Part shown: piece after piece, positions 22,561 through 25,021 of the stretch | Layout: every line of letters begins with the position of its first letter | Numbering within the stretch: position 1 is the first letter of the stretch | NCBI GenBank assembly: GCA_002633005.1 | Contig: NMRA01000021.1 | Coordinates: 753,685 to 778,705 of the forward strand | Length of the DNA: 25,021 bases | Reading direction: 5' to 3' | From: Phoronis australis | Lineage: Eukaryota > Phoronida > Phoronidae | Notes under the pieces: generated by a model | What the model saw: only the letters and a program-made list of their open reading frames with translations | What the model was told of the DNA's origin: nothing | Database searches by the model: none | Position numbers and translations under genes: made by a program

Positions 22561-22911
22561 CAATTAAATTTCATGCACTTTCATGCTCTCATGACTCTAG
22601 AGAGCGACAACGTGAAAAGTCGCTTATTGCATTTTCACACTTAGTTGGCATGGGCTGTCAGCTTAGCTATGATTCACTGCAGCCTGTAGGTAACCGTGTG
22701 AGGGGGCCCTATTGGGCATGCGTGGAGGTCGTGGAAGTAGGCGTGTGAGGTTTCTCGCGAGTTTTGCTAGGCCACGCTTTTCTTCGCGAGAAATCACCAG
22801 ACTTTACGAACCGCCGATATAGGTGATCGCAATAACTTTCATTGGCGTCAGGATTTACGAAAATACCTAATTTTTGATACATAATGTCTACAAATTATAC
22901 GAATTTAAATG

Positions 22912-23224
22912 TACATAGTGACAAACACTGGCATCAGAAGTTACTTCACTGGATGCTGCAACTAATGACAGTAACGCTTTCACATACAAAAGTTTGTCCA
23001 AAATGTGTTCAGAGCGGCATACTGAAATAAATTGCTGCCTGTGTGCGTGCTTATGTCATGTGCGAAGAAACAAAAACGACGACCATTATAATATCTTCGT
23101 CTATTAAGAAAGCGTACACTAAATAGGTGATACCGCTAAATTCATCAATTATTTTTGATTGTTATGAAAACAAGTTTTAGTCGTTAAATGGGTTTCCTGT
23201 CCAACGTTTTCGTTCACGCCACAC
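22912..23224 (-). other. Exon 3 of right IGFBP-domain gene, mostly 3' UTR
   Basis: The acceptor TATTGTGTTTTCAG precedes GTGTGGCGTGAACG. In the incoming phase, translation stops at TGA 23216-23214 after two or three residues. The sequence aligns with left exon 3 for its whole visible length, for example around the shared CGGCATACTGAAA and ACTAAATAGGTGA on the plus strand, but with indels that break any long frame. The left limit is an estimate from where the alignment fades. Confidence 0.5.
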
Positions 23225-24041
23225 CTGAAAACACAATAAAAATAAATTATTGAAAAACGACTACAACAATGACCGAGTCTTTCAACGTCCATTATCCCTG
23301 ATGGCATGTAATCTGCTCACAAACAAATTCCAGCCGGTCTTGTCAACTTTTTTCAGAGCTCAGTATGAACCACCTTTGGTGACACTTTTGATACACAAAC
23401 CAAACACAAAGATATCCACAAAATGTTGAAAACCCAACAGCTCACTTAGAAAACACCAGTCTACTACAGCACATTCAAGCTATTCACTCACGGACGATCA
23501 ACCAGGGACAAACTCTCCCCCAGAGCTGTATGGCGGCCCGTGCCTGCCAATCTCTCCTATTTATGAGAGTTAACCCTCGGACTAACGCATGGCGGAGTTC
23601 TTTGAATGTTGTGGAGAAGGACACGGAGCTCAGCTCAATTGCAGGATCCAGTTGGAAAACCTACGAAGATCAGCATTTGACTAAATAATGCCGTCATCTG
23701 TCAGAGGTAGACGTTGTAAAATAGCAACATATGGAGTGGTCAGTTTTGGGTTAAATATTCCTAGGCCTTTAAATTTATTTCAGAAACCCACAAATTAAAT
23801 CAAATTTTGCAAGGATGAAATCGTAGATGAAGTCGCTGACCATAGGTTTCCAGTAACCTATAAAGTCGCCTTACCATCAAGTAATTCTAATAGGTTGACT
23901 CTTCCAAAGGCGTCTGCAAGTTTCGGCATTTTAGTCCTGTTACTGATGTCTGTACACTTTCCTGTGAACGTGCTGTACCACACAAACTCCTTTGCCATTG
24001 TATCGTCCCTTTTATTGAAGCAAACAAGGCCGTCTCGGCAT
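23214..24041 (-). CDS. Single IGFBP-domain gene, right copy, partial (exon 2 and start of exon 3)
   Basis: Exon 2 runs from 24041 to 23875, with acceptor GTACTTGCAG and donor GATG/GTAAGG. It encodes CRDGLVC, the stretch VWYSTFTGKCTDISNRT, and a tail ending NLLELLD. Over the 48 domain residues shared with the left copy, 35 are identical, and TTT/TTC, ACG/ACA, GGG/GGA, AGA/AGG and ACT/ACA changes are silent, so it looks like a selected gene. The NRT sequon is kept while the preceding NIS has become DIS. The junction phase is 1; joined to exon 3 at 23224 it reads G-V-A and then TGA at 23216-23214. Exon 1, with signal peptide and nine cysteines, is not in the window. By the left copy's spacing it would lie near 27.5 kb, past the right edge. 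Confidence 0.8.
23875..24041 (-). CDS. Exon 2 of right IGFBP-domain gene
   Basis: This exon carries cysteines 10 to 12 of the IGFBP N-terminal domain (CRDGLVC and GKC). The first base completes a codon begun in the missing exon 1, matching the phase of the left gene. It is four bases shorter than the left exon after the conserved FGxV, which changes the outgoing phase from 2 to 1 and gives an unrelated C-terminus (NLLELLD). Confidence 0.8.
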
Positions 24042-24059
24042 CTGCAAGTACGCGCCAAT

Positions 24060-25021
24060 ATCACAGATAACTGCTTTACACGTATACAGAGCAAGCCACG
24101 TGATCACATCGTGGTGTTTCTTTACAGAAGTTTACAATTACCTCCAAGTTCGTGTACCAGTTCGGTAAAACTCAGACAAGACATTTGTTTTGAGGTCCTC
24201 GAGGACAGGGCACTGATAAATAAAACGTATCTCGTCCTCTGCCGCTCACATTGCTAATTTCAGAATTCTTTCACCTCTGAGTACATTGTGATGATGACAC
24301 ACAGGTTTACTTCTATAGAAATGCTTCTTGAGTGTTTAAGCACCGAAGTTAAACACTCTTCACAATTTGCACTTGTGACAGATTTGTAATTGACTGGTGT
24401 ACTTTGTCAGTTTGGTAATGCATTTCTGTTTACGACTTCCATAAAAGTATAAATTGTTTTATATCTTAGTTCCAAATTTCACAACCTCTTATAAATTCAG
24501 AAATCAGTTTTCAATTGGCATTTTAATGTGAAAAATAGAAAACGTGTGTGGATGTATTGCCTACGGTATTACTCTTTATGGACATAAAATTACATTGTTT
24601 TCAAATACGAAGATGTTCTATCCAATTTGCAGAATTATCCAAATTTTAAAATTTAATTCCATTGAAAGTTTAAAGAGTTTCCACCATGACCATGTGTCTC
24701 AAAAATGTTAATACATCTTAAGCGATTTAATAACCTTTAGTATACCTGTTGTTAAGAAGTCACCCAAAAATTTTTAAAATAATATTTTTCTGTTATCGGG
24801 GCTGTACGTAATATGTGGAAGACTGTTTCAGCCACTGTTGGTTTACCAGTGCAATACAATAAGGAGTTGTGAGGAAAGTCCGCGGAGAGCCGCCTTTAAC
24901 AGACATGTAGAGGCTGTATTTAGTAACAGCAACTTGACCAGGAATGTCTCTATGTTCAAATTAGCTAAAGACGTAAAAGTTGCAGAGAAAAGGCATCGGT
25001 TTGGGCTCTGAAAGAGAATGT
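24060..25021. other. Probable intron 1 of right IGFBP-domain gene
   Basis: This lies upstream of right exon 2 on the minus strand. No signal-peptide exon with the CACCxxC block is present on either strand. The 120-codon plus frame at 23895-24257 runs antisense through exon 2 and is a shadow of it. Confidence 0.6.
24330..24358. repeat. Perfect 10-bp hairpin
   Basis: GAGTGTTTAA and TTAAACACTC form a perfect stem around the nine-base loop GCACCGAAG. The loop and adjoining bases (CACCGAAGTTAA) resemble the conserved CACCGAAGTTAA stretch of 5S rRNA, but nothing else of a 5S gene is present. It lies in the likely first intron of the right gene. Confidence 0.6.

Larger units (their letters stand above)
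20139..24060. repeat. Segmental duplication, right copy
   Basis: This is the partner of 10823-14340, shifted by about 9.3 kb at the left end and 9.7 to 9.9 kb around the exons. It contains an extra insertion at about 20655-21010 that the left copy lacks. The interval 21290-22560 has no visible match in the left copy. The duplication carries exons 2 and 3 of the IGFBP-domain gene plus downstream flank, and probably continues past the right edge to include exon 1. Confidence 0.8.

Noticed and set aside
23895-24257. 120-codon plus-strand frame, the longest in the window
   Set aside because: It runs antisense through exon 2 of the right IGFBP-domain gene; the left copy shows the same antisense shadow at 14177-14413.
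1-25021. CRISPR arrays, bacterial operons, phage genes, hammerhead ribozymes
   Set aside because: No regularly spaced short repeats, no ribosome-binding-site-led gene chains, and no CTGATGAG core were seen on either strand.

Overview
The window reads as animal nuclear DNA, most likely from a marine invertebrate. The grounds are small exons with canonical GT/AG splice sites, kilobase-scale introns, a degenerate non-LTR retrotransposon, several short elements with terminal inverted repeats, and no dense bacterial-type coding. The one recognisable gene family, secreted proteins with a single 12-cysteine IGFBP N-terminal domain, is known in molluscs, arthropods and other invertebrates. The exact clade cannot be fixed from sequence alone; a mollusc or other lophotrochozoan is a reasonable guess.

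Layout. 1-460: no recognised feature. 460-9205: a block of diverged non-coding repeat modules in at least four partial units. It is interrupted by two head-to-tail ~428-bp repeats carrying CTCF-like motifs (3264-4170), a terminal-inverted-repeat element (about 7821-8472) and a SINE-like insertion with an ATT-type tail and a 10-bp target duplication (8611-8933). 9205-10100: nothing recognised. 10100-10768: remains of a LINE reverse transcriptase. 10823-14340 and 20139-24060: two copies of an ancient segmental duplication, about 9.3 to 9.9 kb apart. 17721-17920: first exon of the complete left gene, with its 3.4-kb first intron at 14324-17720. 19030-19452: a MITE-like element. 20655-21010: an insertion present only in the right copy of the duplication, with a short ORF resembling the start of a THAP zinc finger. 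24060-25021: most likely the first intron of the right gene copy.

Genes. Both genes lie on the minus strand. The left gene has exon 1 (signal peptide and nine cysteines), exon 2 (the last three cysteines) and exon 3, which supplies at most the stop codon and then 3' UTR. It encodes a 123-residue secreted protein. The right gene shows exon 2 and exon 3 only; its exon 1 should lie beyond the right edge. In the exon-2 domain, 35 of 48 residues are identical between the copies and many of the differing bases are silent, so both look selected as protein. The tails after the domain are unrelated and the splice phase after exon 2 differs. All other open frames over 60 codons look like chance or lie in repeats.
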